In this document: positions 27,841-37,052 of the stretch, in pieces
How positions within the stretch are numbered: position 1 is the first letter of the stretch
Layout: every line of letters starts with the position of its first letter
DNA from: Lacipirellulaceae bacterium
GTDB lineage: Bacteria; Planctomycetota; Planctomycetia; Pirellulales; Lacipirellulaceae
NCBI GenBank assembly: GCA_040218535.1
Contig: JAVJRG010000005.1
Location: 372,001 to 436,000, forward strand
DNA length: 64,000 bases
Direction of reading: 5' to 3'
Translations under genes and position numbers: made by a program
The notes under the pieces: generated by a model
What the model was told of the DNA's origin: nothing
Database searches by the model: none
The model's input: the letters and a program-made list of their open reading frames with translations, nothing else

Positions 27841-29691
27841 ATGATGAAATCTCTGACAAGAAGCAAGTTGCTAGCACTGATGACTGCGTTAGTCCTGACG
27901 GGGGGAATTCCCTCAGACGTGGCTTTGGCGAAGGAATCGAACCAAAAGGACTCGACCAAGAAGCAGGAAGAAAAAAAGACTGAGAAGCCGCCCAAGAAAG
28001 TTCGGATGGCTCATATCGCCATCAAAGGTGAATTACCAGAGTCTCCCGGGCAGATGTCGCTGTTTGGTGACCTGGGAGTCGATCTTCGTAAGACGATCGC
28101 ACGCATCGAGAAGGCCGCCGAAGACGATTCGATCGATGGCATCATTCTAGAAATCCACAACGGCGTCGGACGTGGCAAACTGAACGAGTTACGTGCGGCG
28201 ATCAAGAGAGCTCAGGCTGGTGGTAAGAAAGTTTATGCCCACCTTGAGGCGGCCCAGGGAACCCAGTACCTGCTAGCAGCCGCTTGCGACGAGATCGTCA
28301 TGCCGTCGTCAGGTGTTGTTTTGGTGACAGGCATTCGTGGCGAGTTCGCGTTCTATAAAGACATGCTGGCCAAGCTAGGTGTCGAAGCGGACATGATCCA
28401 CGTTGGCGAATATAAGGGTGCCGCGGAATCGCTCATGCGAGACAGCCTGAGCGAACCAGTCCGTGAGAACCTCACCGCGATGATCGACGACTTGTACGAC
28501 CAAATGGTCGCTGGCATTGCTGCTGATCGTCACATCACTGTGGAAGCGGCTCGCAAAACCATCGATCAGGGACTTCTTACTGCTGAAGCGGCCAAGGAGG
28601 CAGGGCTAATTGATCGTTTGGAATACGCCGATGAGTTCCGCGCTCGTCTGAAAGACGAGTACAAAGCGGACAAGCTGGTCTATGTGATCAACTATGCGAA
28701 AAAGAAGATCGATACCGACTTTTCAGGCCCGATGGGCATGATGAAGTTGTTCCAAGCCATGATGGGCGGAAACTCCAAGAAGAGCGCCTCGGGGCCAAAG
28801 ATCGCCATTGTTTACGCTGTCGGACCGATCATGTCCGGCAAAAGCGAAAATGATCCCTTTGGCGGACAGACCATGGGTTCGACGACAATCGTCAAAGCCA
28901 TTAACGATGCGGCTGCCGATGACAACGTGAAGGCAATCGTCCTGCGAGTGAACAGCCCTGGCGGTTCCGCTTTGGCGAGCGACCTCATTTGGCGTGCGAC
29001 TCAAGCGACCGACAAGCCAGTTGTCGCAAGCATGGGCGATGTCGCTGCCAGCGGTGGCTATTACATTTCGATGGGTGCCGACAAGATTTTTGCTGAACCG
29101 GGCACCGTGACTGGTTCCATTGGCGTTGTCGGTGGCAAGATCGCCATGGGGGGACTCTACGACAAGATCGGAATGGATACCGAATCGATCAGCCGCGGCG
29201 AAAACAGCGGCATTTTCTCGTCGACCGAGAAGTTCACCGAAAGCGAACGCGACGCCGTTGAATCGATGATGAAGCGAACTTACGAGCAGTTCACAACCAA
29301 AGCCGCGGAAGGACGTGGCATGGAAGTCGATGCCCTCGAGAAGCTCGCCAAGGGCCAAGTCTACACAGGTCGTGTTGCCAAGAAGATTGGCTTAGTTGAT
29401 GAACTCGGCACGCTCAAAGATGCCGTCCAAGAAGCGAAGAAGCTGGCTGGCATTAGCGCGGATGACGACGTTCAAATGAAAGTCCTTCCGAAGCCAGAAA
29501 ATCCGTTCGATGCAATCTTTGGCGTCGACACGGATGCACCACGCGAAGCGAGTCTTGAGTTGCAGCTCATTGATCGGCTACTTGGCAAAACCGGCGGACT
29601 CACCAGCCGCTTACGTCAAGCCTTCCAGCTTCAGCGGGTTTTCCGTGAGCCCGTTGCGGCAATGATGCCGTATACGATTGAGATTGAATAG
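27841..29691 (+). CDS. sppA: Signal peptide peptidase SppA, long type
   Basis: SppA degrades cleaved signal peptides at the membrane using a Ser/Lys dyad. This is the double-domain (67K) type of 616 residues. The N-terminal half has the Lys motif in GEYKGAAESLMRDSLSEP, and the C-terminal half has NSPGGSALASDLI and the Ser motif GDVAASGGYYISMGADKI, with the PGTVTGSIGV motif after it. The N-terminus is a signal sequence or anchor (about 8-30). ATG 27841 was chosen because AAGGG lies about 9 bp upstream; a GTG 9 bp earlier is in frame. A strong terminator follows. Confidence 0.94.
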   Translation: MMKSLTRSKLLALMTALVLTGGIPSDVALAKESNQKDSTKKQEEKKTEKPPKKVRMAHIAIKGELPESPGQMSLFGDLGVDLRKTIARIEKAAEDDSIDGIILEIHNGVGRGKLNELRAAIKRAQAGGKKVYAHLEAAQGTQYLLAAACDEIVMPSSGVVLVTGIRGEFAFYKDMLAKLGVEADMIHVGEYKGAAESLMRDSLSEPVRENLTAMIDDLYDQMVAGIAADRHITVEAARKTIDQGLLTAEAAKEAGLIDRLEYADEFRARLKDEYKADKLVYVINYAKKKIDTDFSGPMGMMKLFQAMMGGNSKKSASGPKIAIVYAVGPIMSGKSENDPFGGQTMGSTTIVKAINDAAADDNVKAIVLRVNSPGGSALASDLIWRATQATDKPVVASMGDVAASGGYYISMGADKIFAEPGTVTGSIGVVGGKIAMGGLYDKIGMDTESISRGENSGIFSSTEKFTESERDAVESMMKRTYEQFTTKAAEGRGMEVDALEKLAKGQVYTGRVAKKIGLVDELGTLKDAVQEAKKLAGISADDDVQMKVLPKPENPFDAIFGVDTDAPREASLELQLIDRLLGKTGGLTSRLRQAFQLQRVFREPVAAMMPYTIEIE

Positions 29692-29724
29692 AATTGTTGC
29701 TAACTAGCAGAAAGAGTAATCATG

Positions 29725-29756
29725 TAGCCAGGGACCTCGCGTCCCTGGCTATTTTT
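29725..29756 (+). terminator. Intrinsic terminator of sppA
   Basis: TAGCCAGGGAC (29725-29735) pairs with GTCCCTGGCTA (29741-29751) with a 5-base loop, followed by TTTTTC. It starts 34 bp after the sppA stop and just before the stop of the convergent serS. Confidence 0.9.
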
Positions 29757-29764
29757 CTTGGTAG

Positions 29765-31048
29765 TTAGTTACCGCCACCAATCCGCTCTTTGCCCACCCA
29801 TTTCTGCAGCACCTCTGGCACGATGATCGAGCCATCGGCCTGCTGGCAATTCTCTAGGATGGCGATGATTGCCCGACTGATCGCCACGGCGGTGCCGTTG
29901 AGGGTGTGGACAAACTTGGTGCCCTTTTCGCCTTTGGTCTTGTAGCGAATATTCAGACGACGGGCCTGGTAGTCGAGGCAGTTGCTCGTGCTGGTCACTT
30001 CACCGTATTCGCCCGATTCGCCACGCCCTGGCATCCAAGCTTCCAGATCAAACTTGCGGTAGGCGGGCCCGCCCAAATCCTTGCTGGCGATGTCGAGTAC
30101 CTTGTAGGGAATACCCAGTCCATCGAAGATCTGGCATTCGAGATCGCACAGGTAGTTATGCATATCTTCGCTTTGCTCAGGCTTTGAGAAGGCGAACATC
30201 TCGACCTTCGTGAATTGATGCACACGGTAAAGGCCACGTGACGCACGCCCGGCAGCTCCCGCTTCGGTACGGAAGCAGTGGCTAATGCCGCACAGCTTGA
30301 TGGGGAGGTCTTCCTCGTCGATCACCTGATCGGCATAAAGGCCGCCGAGCGTGATTTCTGCGGTCGCGACAAGATTCAAGTCATTGTTCTCGATCGAGTA
30401 GATCTGAGTTTCCGGTCCGCGAGGGATGAACCCGACGCCGGCGACGATCTCCCCGCGTGCAAGGTCAGGCGTAATCGTCGGGATGAACCCTTCGCCCACG
30501 AGTAACTCCATCGCGTACTGCTGGAGAGCCATTTCCAGGAGGGCTCCCTCATTGCGAAGGAAGTAAAACCCATGTCCAGCGACACGTGCGCCACCCTCGA
30601 GGTCGAGCAGATCGTGCTGCTCGCCAAGCTCGACGTGATCGAGGACAGGAAAACCGAGTGACCGTACCTGCGTGGCACCATGGCGAAGTTCGCGGCTGGC
30701 GTCTTCATCACCAATGGGCGTTTCCTCATGGGTGAGGTTGGGCATGCTGCGATAAATGGCTCCCGCTTCGGCGGCAATGCGGTCAAGCTCGGTCTGCTTG
30801 CTGTCCTTCGCCTCGCGTAGCTGACGGCCTTCGTTCTTCCGTTGCTCTCGCTCCGCGTCGTCCTTGGCTCTGCCGATCGACTTGCTGACGACGTTCGCTT
30901 GCCGTGCGAGCTCTTCGATTTCTTGCTGTAGTCCACGACACTCGTTTTCGAGTGACACGAAGCGAGCCACATCCGCCTTGACGCCGCGGTTGTCGCAGTT
31001 TTTCTGGACAAGTTCAGCGTTCTCAAGAATGAATCGTTTGTCGAGCAT
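29765..31048 (-). CDS. serS: Seryl-tRNA synthetase
   Basis: Class II synthetase charging tRNA-Ser. The N-terminal coiled-coil arm (about 25-100) is seen as charged helical sequence such as ENECRGLQQEIEELARQANV, and the catalytic core has motif 2 CFRTEAGAAGRASRGLYRVHQF and motif 3 LNGTAVAISRAIIAILENCQ. The protein is 427 residues. ATG 31048, giving MLDKRFILENAELV, matches the family start; a longer in-frame extension of 26 residues was not used. It is 47 bp after the M20 dipeptidase and probably cotranscribed. The SppA terminator separates it from the facing gene. Confidence 0.97.
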   Translation of the reverse strand: MLDKRFILENAELVQKNCDNRGVKADVARFVSLENECRGLQQEIEELARQANVVSKSIGRAKDDAEREQRKNEGRQLREAKDSKQTELDRIAAEAGAIYRSMPNLTHEETPIGDEDASRELRHGATQVRSLGFPVLDHVELGEQHDLLDLEGGARVAGHGFYFLRNEGALLEMALQQYAMELLVGEGFIPTITPDLARGEIVAGVGFIPRGPETQIYSIENNDLNLVATAEITLGGLYADQVIDEEDLPIKLCGISHCFRTEAGAAGRASRGLYRVHQFTKVEMFAFSKPEQSEDMHNYLCDLECQIFDGLGIPYKVLDIASKDLGGPAYRKFDLEAWMPGRGESGEYGEVTSTSNCLDYQARRLNIRYKTKGEKGTKFVHTLNGTAVAISRAIIAILENCQQADGSIIVPEVLQKWVGKERIGGGN

Positions 31049-31095
31049 TTGGTAGTGTTTGTTAGAGGTTAATTCGTTACCGAAATGAACTGACG

Positions 31096-32472
31096 TTAGG
31101 TCGATACCTGCGCCAGCCGATCCCACAACGCGACACTTGCCCTTGTGCCTCGGTGGTAATCTTCTAGGGAGAATTTTTCATTAGGACTGTGGAGATTATC
31201 GTCGTTCTGCCCCCAGCCTAACAACAGCACATCTGCTTCAAGAGATTCCGCGAAGGCGTTCACAATCGGGATGGAGCCACCCTCGCGAATGAACACGGGT
31301 CGGTTGCCGAAGCCCGTTTCTATTGCCTCAGCAGCGGCTTGTAGGTAGGGGCTCTCCAGCGGCATCACAACACCCGGCGCGCCGTGATGCACGTCGAGTT
31401 CCATCTTGATTCCCTCAGGAAGTAGCTCCTCAAGTCGCTGACGTAAGCCGGCGGTTATTTTCTGCGGGTCTTGGTTGGGTACGAGCCGGAAGCTGATCTT
31501 TGCCGAAGCCTTCGCTGGAAGGACGGTCTTTGCTCCTTCCCCTTGATAGCCACTGGTGATGCCGTGGACATCAAACGAAGGGCGTGCCCAGCGGCGTTCA
31601 AGCGTGGTGAAGCCTGCTTCCCCGGCTAGTTTTTCGACTTGCAATTGTGACTTGAATTCCGCTTCATCGAATGGCAGGTTGGCGAACTCTTGACGCTCAG
31701 CCTCGGTAAGCTCGGCAACGTCATCATACATCCCGGGGACGTTGATCCGTCCCTCGTCATCGATTAAACCCGCCAGCATTTTCGAGAGCGCAATTGCCGG
31801 ATTCGCGACGGCACCCCCAAATACGCCCGAGTGTAAATCTTGGCTGGGGCCCGTCAGGTGGATCTCATAATAAGCAATGCCACGCAGCCCGTAGGTAATG
31901 GCGGGTACGCCGGGAGCGAACTGGCTTGTATCGCTAATCACGACGCAATCGCAAGCGAGCTTTTCCTTATTCTCAGCAAGAAATTTTTCGAGGTGTTCGC
32001 TGCCGACTTCTTCTTCGCCTTCGATCAACAGTTTGACTTGCAGTGGCAGTTTCTCCCCCGCCTCTAACCAAGCAGCGATGCTGTTCACGTGCGTGAGCAT
32101 CTGCCCTTTGTCGTCAGTGGCACCGCGGGCGAAGACCTTGCCATCGCGGATGTCGGGCTCGAAGGGCGGGGTGATCCACAAGTCGAGCGGATCGGGCGGC
32201 TGGACGTCGTAATGTCCGTAAACTAGCGCTACCGGCTTGCCCGGCACAGGTGGCGACTCCGCGTAAACCAGGGGATGGCCGGGGGTTTCGATCGTTTCGG
32301 TGGCTAGCCCAAGCTTCTCAAAGCGCTCGACCAACCATTGTGAGGCCTTCCGCACTTCATCTTTATAGGCAGGATCCGCACTGATACTAGCGATACGCAG
32401 CAGTTCACACAGATCGTCTTGGTAACGCTGTTGGTCTTGGTCAGCTTGCTCGAGGGCGGCTTCGACGGGCAT
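31096..32472 (-). CDS. M20-family dipeptidase
   Basis: A cytoplasmic M20 metallopeptidase of the carnosinase/CPG2 type (458 residues), without a signal peptide. Metal-binding segments are YGHYDVQPPDP (His, Asp), GATDDKGQMLTH, and EGEEEVGSEHLEKFL (Glu-Glu). The dimerisation lid occupies about 200-310 and includes DLHSGVFGGAVANP. Near the C-terminus REGGSIPIVNAF and HSPNEKF match the substrate-binding end of the family. It precedes serS and is divergent from clpS by 200 bp. Confidence 0.92.
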   Translation of the reverse strand: MPVEAALEQADQDQQRYQDDLCELLRIASISADPAYKDEVRKASQWLVERFEKLGLATETIETPGHPLVYAESPPVPGKPVALVYGHYDVQPPDPLDLWITPPFEPDIRDGKVFARGATDDKGQMLTHVNSIAAWLEAGEKLPLQVKLLIEGEEEVGSEHLEKFLAENKEKLACDCVVISDTSQFAPGVPAITYGLRGIAYYEIHLTGPSQDLHSGVFGGAVANPAIALSKMLAGLIDDEGRINVPGMYDDVAELTEAERQEFANLPFDEAEFKSQLQVEKLAGEAGFTTLERRWARPSFDVHGITSGYQGEGAKTVLPAKASAKISFRLVPNQDPQKITAGLRQRLEELLPEGIKMELDVHHGAPGVVMPLESPYLQAAAEAIETGFGNRPVFIREGGSIPIVNAFAESLEADVLLLGWGQNDDNLHSPNEKFSLEDYHRGTRASVALWDRLAQVST

Positions 32473-32551
32473 TGCCGGATAACTCTGTCGATTTTTGCGG
32501 CTTGTTGGCTAATCGTTAAGCAAACGACTGAAGAGGTTGGCCTCGACAGCT

Positions 32552-32580
32552 TTGCTCATAACAGGATGAGCCAATATAAT
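32552..32580 (+). promoter_or_regulatory. Candidate promoter for clpS-mtaB
   Basis: TATAAT at 32575-32580 with TTGCTC at 32552-32557, 17 bp between them; the -35 matches three of six consensus bases (TTG). It lies about 93 bp before clpS in the divergent spacer. Confidence 0.45.
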
Positions 32581-32672
32581 ACCGTGCGGTCAGTTCCACT
32601 ACGGGTGCCCCCCATTGCAGAGAAACCCTACTTCAGAAACCCTTCCCCACAGCTAGCTCAGACAAGAAGTTT

Positions 32673-33044
32673 ATGGCAAGTTTCGACCCCTTCAGCCCCG
32701 ATGAATCCGAACCCGACGATGCCGGGACAGCGGTCGTCGTCCCTGAGAAGCAGAGAGCTGAGAAAAAGCAGCGCCAGCGGCAGCCGAAGTACAACGTCCT
32801 CCTGTGGGATTCGGACGATCATACCTTTGAGTACGTTGAGAAGATGCTCCGAGAGCTGTTTGGGCACGAGCATGAAAAGTGTGTTGAGATCGCCAAGCAT
32901 GTGGACGAAGAGGGCAGGGCGGTTGTGTTGACCACAACTCTAGAACATGCCGAGTTAAAACGCGATCAGATTCATGCTTATGGCAAGGATGAAGAGCAGG
33001 GAACCACTGGATCGATGTGGTCGACGATCGAACCAGTTGAATGA
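32673..33044 (+). CDS. clpS: ClpS adaptor for N-end-rule proteolysis
   Basis: ClpS binds proteins with bulky N-terminal residues and delivers them to ClpAP/ClpCP. The core runs from about residue 43: YNVLLWDSDDHTFEYVEKML, then a charged segment and GRAVVLTTTLEHAEL, as in ClpS. Instead of the usual NDD in the loop, this has WDSDD. The N-terminal 40 residues are Asp/Pro-rich then Lys/Gln-rich and likely flexible. The gene is followed, with overlap or near-overlap, by mtaB. Clp ATPase genes are not in the window. Confidence 0.85.
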   Translation: MASFDPFSPDESEPDDAGTAVVVPEKQRAEKKQRQRQPKYNVLLWDSDDHTFEYVEKMLRELFGHEHEKCVEIAKHVDEEGRAVVLTTTLEHAELKRDQIHAYGKDEEQGTTGSMWSTIEPVE

Positions 33045-33055
33045 GAAACCGTGGA

Positions 33056-34324
33056 ATGAAATTACGTACACATACGCTAGGTTGCAAAGTCAACCAATAC
33101 GAGACCGAGTACATACGTGAGGGCCTTCAATCGATCGGCTACAACGATGCCGAGGGTGACGAGCCGGCCGACCTCTGCATCGTCAACACATGTACGGTCA
33201 CAAACGAGGGGGATTCAAAGAGCCGCCAGATTATCCGGCGCATGGCCCGTGACAATCCGGCCTCGAAAATTGTCGTCATGGGTTGCTATGCGACGCGTGC
33301 CCCCGAGGAAGTGGCGGCTCTACCAAATGTCACCGAAGTGCTGACCGATAAGCGAGAGCTTCCGGACTTGCTTGGGCGTTTTGGCGTGACCGATGTTCCC
33401 ACGGGAATCTCAGGATTTGCTCGCCGTCATCGCGCCTACGTGAAAGTGCAAGATGGCTGCATGTTGCGTTGCAGTTTTTGTATTATCCCTCACGTCCGCC
33501 CGGAGCTTGCGAGCCGACCGCAGCAAGAGATTCTCGACGAGGTGCGGCGGTTAGTTGATGGGGGACATCGCGAAGTCGTGCTGACGGGAATTCACCTTGG
33601 TCATTACGGGGTGGATTGGAACAGAAGCCTCCCGAAAGAAGAGTGGACGCGGCTTTCCCATCTCGTCCGAGCGATTGCCGAGCTGCCCGGCGATTTTCGC
33701 GTGCGACTTTCAAGTATCGAAGCAACGGAAGTGACGCGCGAGTTGATCTCCGTGATGCAAGACTTCCCCGAGAAGGTCTGCCCGCACCTGCACGTTTCCA
33801 TGCAAAGTGGCAGCGATAGCGTCCTGCGACGGATGCGCCGCCGTTGGGGTAGCAAGCGGTTTATCGACCGTTGTCAGATGCTCAAAGAAGCTCTCGACCG
33901 TCCGGCGATCACAACCGACATCATCGTCGGCTTCCCTGGCGAAACCGACGATGAGTTCGCCGAAACTTGTGAAACGGCCCGCCAAGTGGGCTTTTCAAAG
34001 ATCCACATTTTCCCCTTCAGCGCCCGCCGCGGCACGCCCGCCGCCGACTTGCCAGGGCAGTTGCCAAAGAAGCTCAAGCAAGAACGCGGGCGCGAACTGG
34101 CTGCGGTCGAAGCGGAGCTAAGGGACGAGTACTATCGCTCGCTCGAAGGGATGGTGCTGCGAGTTCTCGTGGAGAACGAGGAGCAAGATCGCAGTGTGGT
34201 ATCGGGGACGTCGTGTCGTTATGCGACGGTGGAATTTCCTAGTCAGCGAACAAAGGTCGGCGATTTCGTCCACGTGGTCGCAGGCGGGAGTTGTGACGGC
34301 ATAATCGATGGCGGACAATCCTAG
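33056..34324 (+). CDS. mtaB: tRNA t6A37 methylthiotransferase MtaB
   Basis: A radical-SAM methylthiotransferase that converts t6A37 to ms2t6A in ANN-decoding tRNAs. The N-terminal UPF0004 domain has LGCKVNQYETE and VNTCTVTNEGD plus MGCYA (three Cys ligands of the auxiliary cluster). The radical SAM cluster motif is CMLRCSFC near residue 135, and a TRAM-like domain ends the protein. LGCKVNQ distinguishes MtaB from MiaB. The in-frame ATG 33041 overlaps clpS by 4 bp; ATG 33056 fits the family N-terminus better. The stop is shared in a CTAG with glmM on the other strand. Confidence 0.93.
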   Translation: MKLRTHTLGCKVNQYETEYIREGLQSIGYNDAEGDEPADLCIVNTCTVTNEGDSKSRQIIRRMARDNPASKIVVMGCYATRAPEEVAALPNVTEVLTDKRELPDLLGRFGVTDVPTGISGFARRHRAYVKVQDGCMLRCSFCIIPHVRPELASRPQQEILDEVRRLVDGGHREVVLTGIHLGHYGVDWNRSLPKEEWTRLSHLVRAIAELPGDFRVRLSSIEATEVTRELISVMQDFPEKVCPHLHVSMQSGSDSVLRRMRRRWGSKRFIDRCQMLKEALDRPAITTDIIVGFPGETDDEFAETCETARQVGFSKIHIFPFSARRGTPAADLPGQLPKKLKQERGRELAAVEAELRDEYYRSLEGMVLRVLVENEEQDRSVVSGTSCRYATVEFPSQRTKVGDFVHVVAGGSCDGIIDGGQS

Positions 34325-35682
34325 CCGATCACCTCAGCGGCCGCCTCGCACAACTCTTTCGCTTCTCCTTGCGAGGGCGCCTCCGCAATCGCTCGGACGA
34401 TTGGCTCCGTGTTACTCGCCCGTACGAGTAGCCATTTGTTCGGCCAATCGAGCCGTAGTCCGTCCATGCGGTCGGAATTCGCTTCGCTGAAGTGCTGTTC
34501 AAGCTTGTCGAGTGCTGCCGGGACTTCGTCGGATGGCAGGCTGATCTTCGTCTTGTGAATGGCGTATTGAGGCAATTCATCGGCGAGCGCACTGATCGGT
34601 AGGTTGCGATTCGCCATCGCATCCAGAAGAAGTGCCATCCCCACAAAGCTATCGCGAACAAGCACCACACGCGGGTCGATCACACCGCCGTTCCCTTCGC
34701 CACCGAGCACAGCGTTTGAGGAGTTCATTTCGTCAACAACATTCGCTTCGCCAACCTTCGAGCGGGAGAAGGACACTCCATACTTGCCCGCCAGGTCTTC
34801 GCTCATGCGGCTAGTCGAGCAATTCGTGACGATGGGGCCTGGGTTGCGTCGTAGCTCGTGATCGACGCAGATGGCTAGCGTTTTCTCCTCGCCAAGGTAT
34901 CGTCCTGTTTCGTCCAGCACCGCCAATCGGTCGGCGTCGGGGTCCTGGCAGAAGCCGATGACGGCGCTATGCTGCATCATCGCCTGTGGCAAGGTTGCCA
35001 GGTTGTCTGCCGTTGGCTCTGGCGGGTGAGCGAAGTGTCCATTTGGCTGGCCGCCCATAACAGCTACTTCGCAGCCTAGGTGTTCCAGCAGGACACGCCC
35101 CAAGACGCTCCCTGAGCCATGATTAGCGTCTAGGAGAACATTGAACTGCTTTGAGCGTATTCGCTCAACATCGCAAATTTTGCAGATCAACTCCAAGTGC
35201 GCTGACGTGGTGTCTTCGATTGTGGAAATGGCTCCGATTTCCTTGTAGGTTTTCCATGCCTGGGGTGCTGAAGCACCCCGGCCAGAAGCCTTGTATTGAT
35301 CCAAAACCTTTTGTCCCTCGTCAGCGGGGATCACCCGACCCTCGGCATTGAACAACTTCAGCCCGTTGTATTCCGGCGGGTTGTGGCTTGCAGAAATCTG
35401 CACTCCGCCCACGGCACCGAGGGATTTTACGAGAACCCCAGTCGTAGGAGTCGCGGCCACATCGCCATCGAGCACGTCACAGCCAGCGGCCGAGAGCGTT
35501 CCGCGGACTAATTCAGCCACCATCGACCCAGTGGTTCGCCCGTCCCGTGTCAAGACGACCGATCCCTTGGGAAGGGTCGCGGCAAAGGCACTGACATACC
35601 GGGTGACGACGTCAGGAGTGAGCGACTCGCCCACGATTCCACGTAGCCCAGAGACGCTAATAATCGGTTCGGAAACACTCAT
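34321..35682 (-). CDS. glmM: Phosphoglucosamine mutase (GlmM-like)
   Basis: Interconverts glucosamine-6-P and glucosamine-1-P for UDP-GlcNAc synthesis; belongs to the alpha-D-phosphohexomutase family. The catalytic Ser S99 lies in SASHNPPEYNGLKLF, the metal loop is DPDADRLAV, the sugar loop GGEGNGG and the phosphate loop VRASNTEPIVRAIAEA. At 453 residues the size is normal. The N-terminus SVSGLRGIVGESLTPD is of the archaeal-type GlmM/ManB rather than the E. coli GTDGVRG form, so phosphomannomutase activity cannot be excluded. glmS in the same window supports the amino-sugar role. Confidence 0.85.
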   Translation of the reverse strand: MSVSEPIISVSGLRGIVGESLTPDVVTRYVSAFAATLPKGSVVLTRDGRTTGSMVAELVRGTLSAAGCDVLDGDVAATPTTGVLVKSLGAVGGVQISASHNPPEYNGLKLFNAEGRVIPADEGQKVLDQYKASGRGASAPQAWKTYKEIGAISTIEDTTSAHLELICKICDVERIRSKQFNVLLDANHGSGSVLGRVLLEHLGCEVAVMGGQPNGHFAHPPEPTADNLATLPQAMMQHSAVIGFCQDPDADRLAVLDETGRYLGEEKTLAICVDHELRRNPGPIVTNCSTSRMSEDLAGKYGVSFSRSKVGEANVVDEMNSSNAVLGGEGNGGVIDPRVVLVRDSFVGMALLLDAMANRNLPISALADELPQYAIHKTKISLPSDEVPAALDKLEQHFSEANSDRMDGLRLDWPNKWLLVRASNTEPIVRAIAEAPSQGEAKELCEAAAEVIG

Positions 35683-35737
35683 GCGATTCTTCCTTTGCTA
35701 ACCATGCCGCTTGCGGTTTAGCCGTTATACTGAACCC

Positions 35738-36901
35738 ATGCCGAAAGAGAAACCGACATCAGAAAACTCCCAAAGCGAGTCGAGCGTCGCTTCTCGCCGA
35801 GAGTTCCTCAAAGGCAGGGCCGCCCTCTCCGCTCTGGCGGATAAAGCACGCGAAATGGCCGATGCGGCGACCGCTTCTTTTGAGGCAGCGTCAGGCAACC
35901 GCTCGGTATCGTCTCAGCAATCGCAAAAAGTTGCTCTGCTGGAGATCACCCGCCGTGCGATGGCGTGTGATTTTCAAGTGCAGTACCACGCCGCTGATGG
36001 TCCTCGCTTCACTTCGACAATGCTTGAGGTCATGGAGTCGTTGGAGCCGCTCGAGGCACAGTTGACGATCTACCGTGAAACGAGCGAAGTCCTCGACATC
36101 AATGCCTACGCCGCAAGTGCTCCCATCGAAGTTGAGCCGCGGTTGTTCCAGCTATTTCAACTCGCTGCTTGGCTGCACTCGGAAACGCAGGGGGCATTTG
36201 ACATGACTAGCGGACCGCTTTCTCGTGCTTGGGGATTCTTAAAGCGGGAGGGAGGGTTGCCGGAGGAGCATGAGATTGCCGACGCATTGGGCAATGTTGA
36301 TGCAACAGCGATCGAACTGAACGATCTGGAGAAGACGGTCCACTTCACGAAGCCGCACCTTGAGATCAATTTCAACTCGATCGGCAAAGGTTATGCACTC
36401 GATCGACTAGCGGAACAACTGGCGAGAAAAAAAATCGATAATTACCTATGGCACGGGGGGCGTAGTAGTGTACTGGCTCGTGGTCGGAACTTCTCCGATC
36501 AGCACGACGCTTGGAGCGTGGGAATTCGCGATCCCTTGAAGCCTGAAGAACGGCTGGGGGAGATTCATCTCCGCAATCAAGCACTCGGGACGGCTGGCTC
36601 GGGGACGCAATTCTTCGAGCATGAAGGCCATCGCTACGGTCATCTGATCGATCCCCGCACAGGTTGGCCCGCGGAAGGCGTCTACACGGCGACCGCCGTT
36701 GCTGAGACCGCGGCAGAGGCTGATGCGCTAGCGACAGCCTTCTATGTGCTGGGGCCAGGAGGAACGGCAGAATACTGCGCCGCCCATCCGGAAGTAGCGG
36801 CCCTGCTAGTGTGCCCCCCTTTCAGCGAGGAAGGTGAGCAGGAAGTCGAAATCCACGCTTTCAACCTGGATGAAGGCGTTTGGACGCGTCTCTCCAGCTA
36901 G
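35738..36901 (+). CDS. apbE: FAD:protein FMN transferase (ApbE) with Tat-like signal
   Basis: ApbE attaches FMN covalently to Ser/Thr of periplasmic or membrane flavoproteins such as NqrB/C and RnfG. Motifs: GAFDMTSGPLSRAWGF (about 155-170), INFNSIGKGYALDRLAE, and the C-terminal GTAGSGTQFFE and HLIDPRTGWPA. The 387-residue protein starts at ATG 35738 and has a Tat-like SRREFLKG near residue 19-26, but the following segment is only mildly hydrophobic. No Nqr/Rnf gene is in the window. Confidence 0.9.
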   Translation: MPKEKPTSENSQSESSVASRREFLKGRAALSALADKAREMADAATASFEAASGNRSVSSQQSQKVALLEITRRAMACDFQVQYHAADGPRFTSTMLEVMESLEPLEAQLTIYRETSEVLDINAYAASAPIEVEPRLFQLFQLAAWLHSETQGAFDMTSGPLSRAWGFLKREGGLPEEHEIADALGNVDATAIELNDLEKTVHFTKPHLEINFNSIGKGYALDRLAEQLARKKIDNYLWHGGRSSVLARGRNFSDQHDAWSVGIRDPLKPEERLGEIHLRNQALGTAGSGTQFFEHEGHRYGHLIDPRTGWPAEGVYTATAVAETAAEADALATAFYVLGPGGTAEYCAAHPEVAALLVCPPFSEEGEQEVEIHAFNLDEGVWTRLSS

Positions 36902-37052
36902 CTGTGCCTTGCGAATTTCCCCTACCCTGTCATAGTACAGGTCACGCCGGTGGTGGCGGCTCCTCCGCGCGGTGAGAGAAAACTTTCTGCCAACATTCTC
37001 GTGGGCCGAAACGTAGAATGTCGAGTTCCCCGTTCCTCGTTGATCTGCAGCC

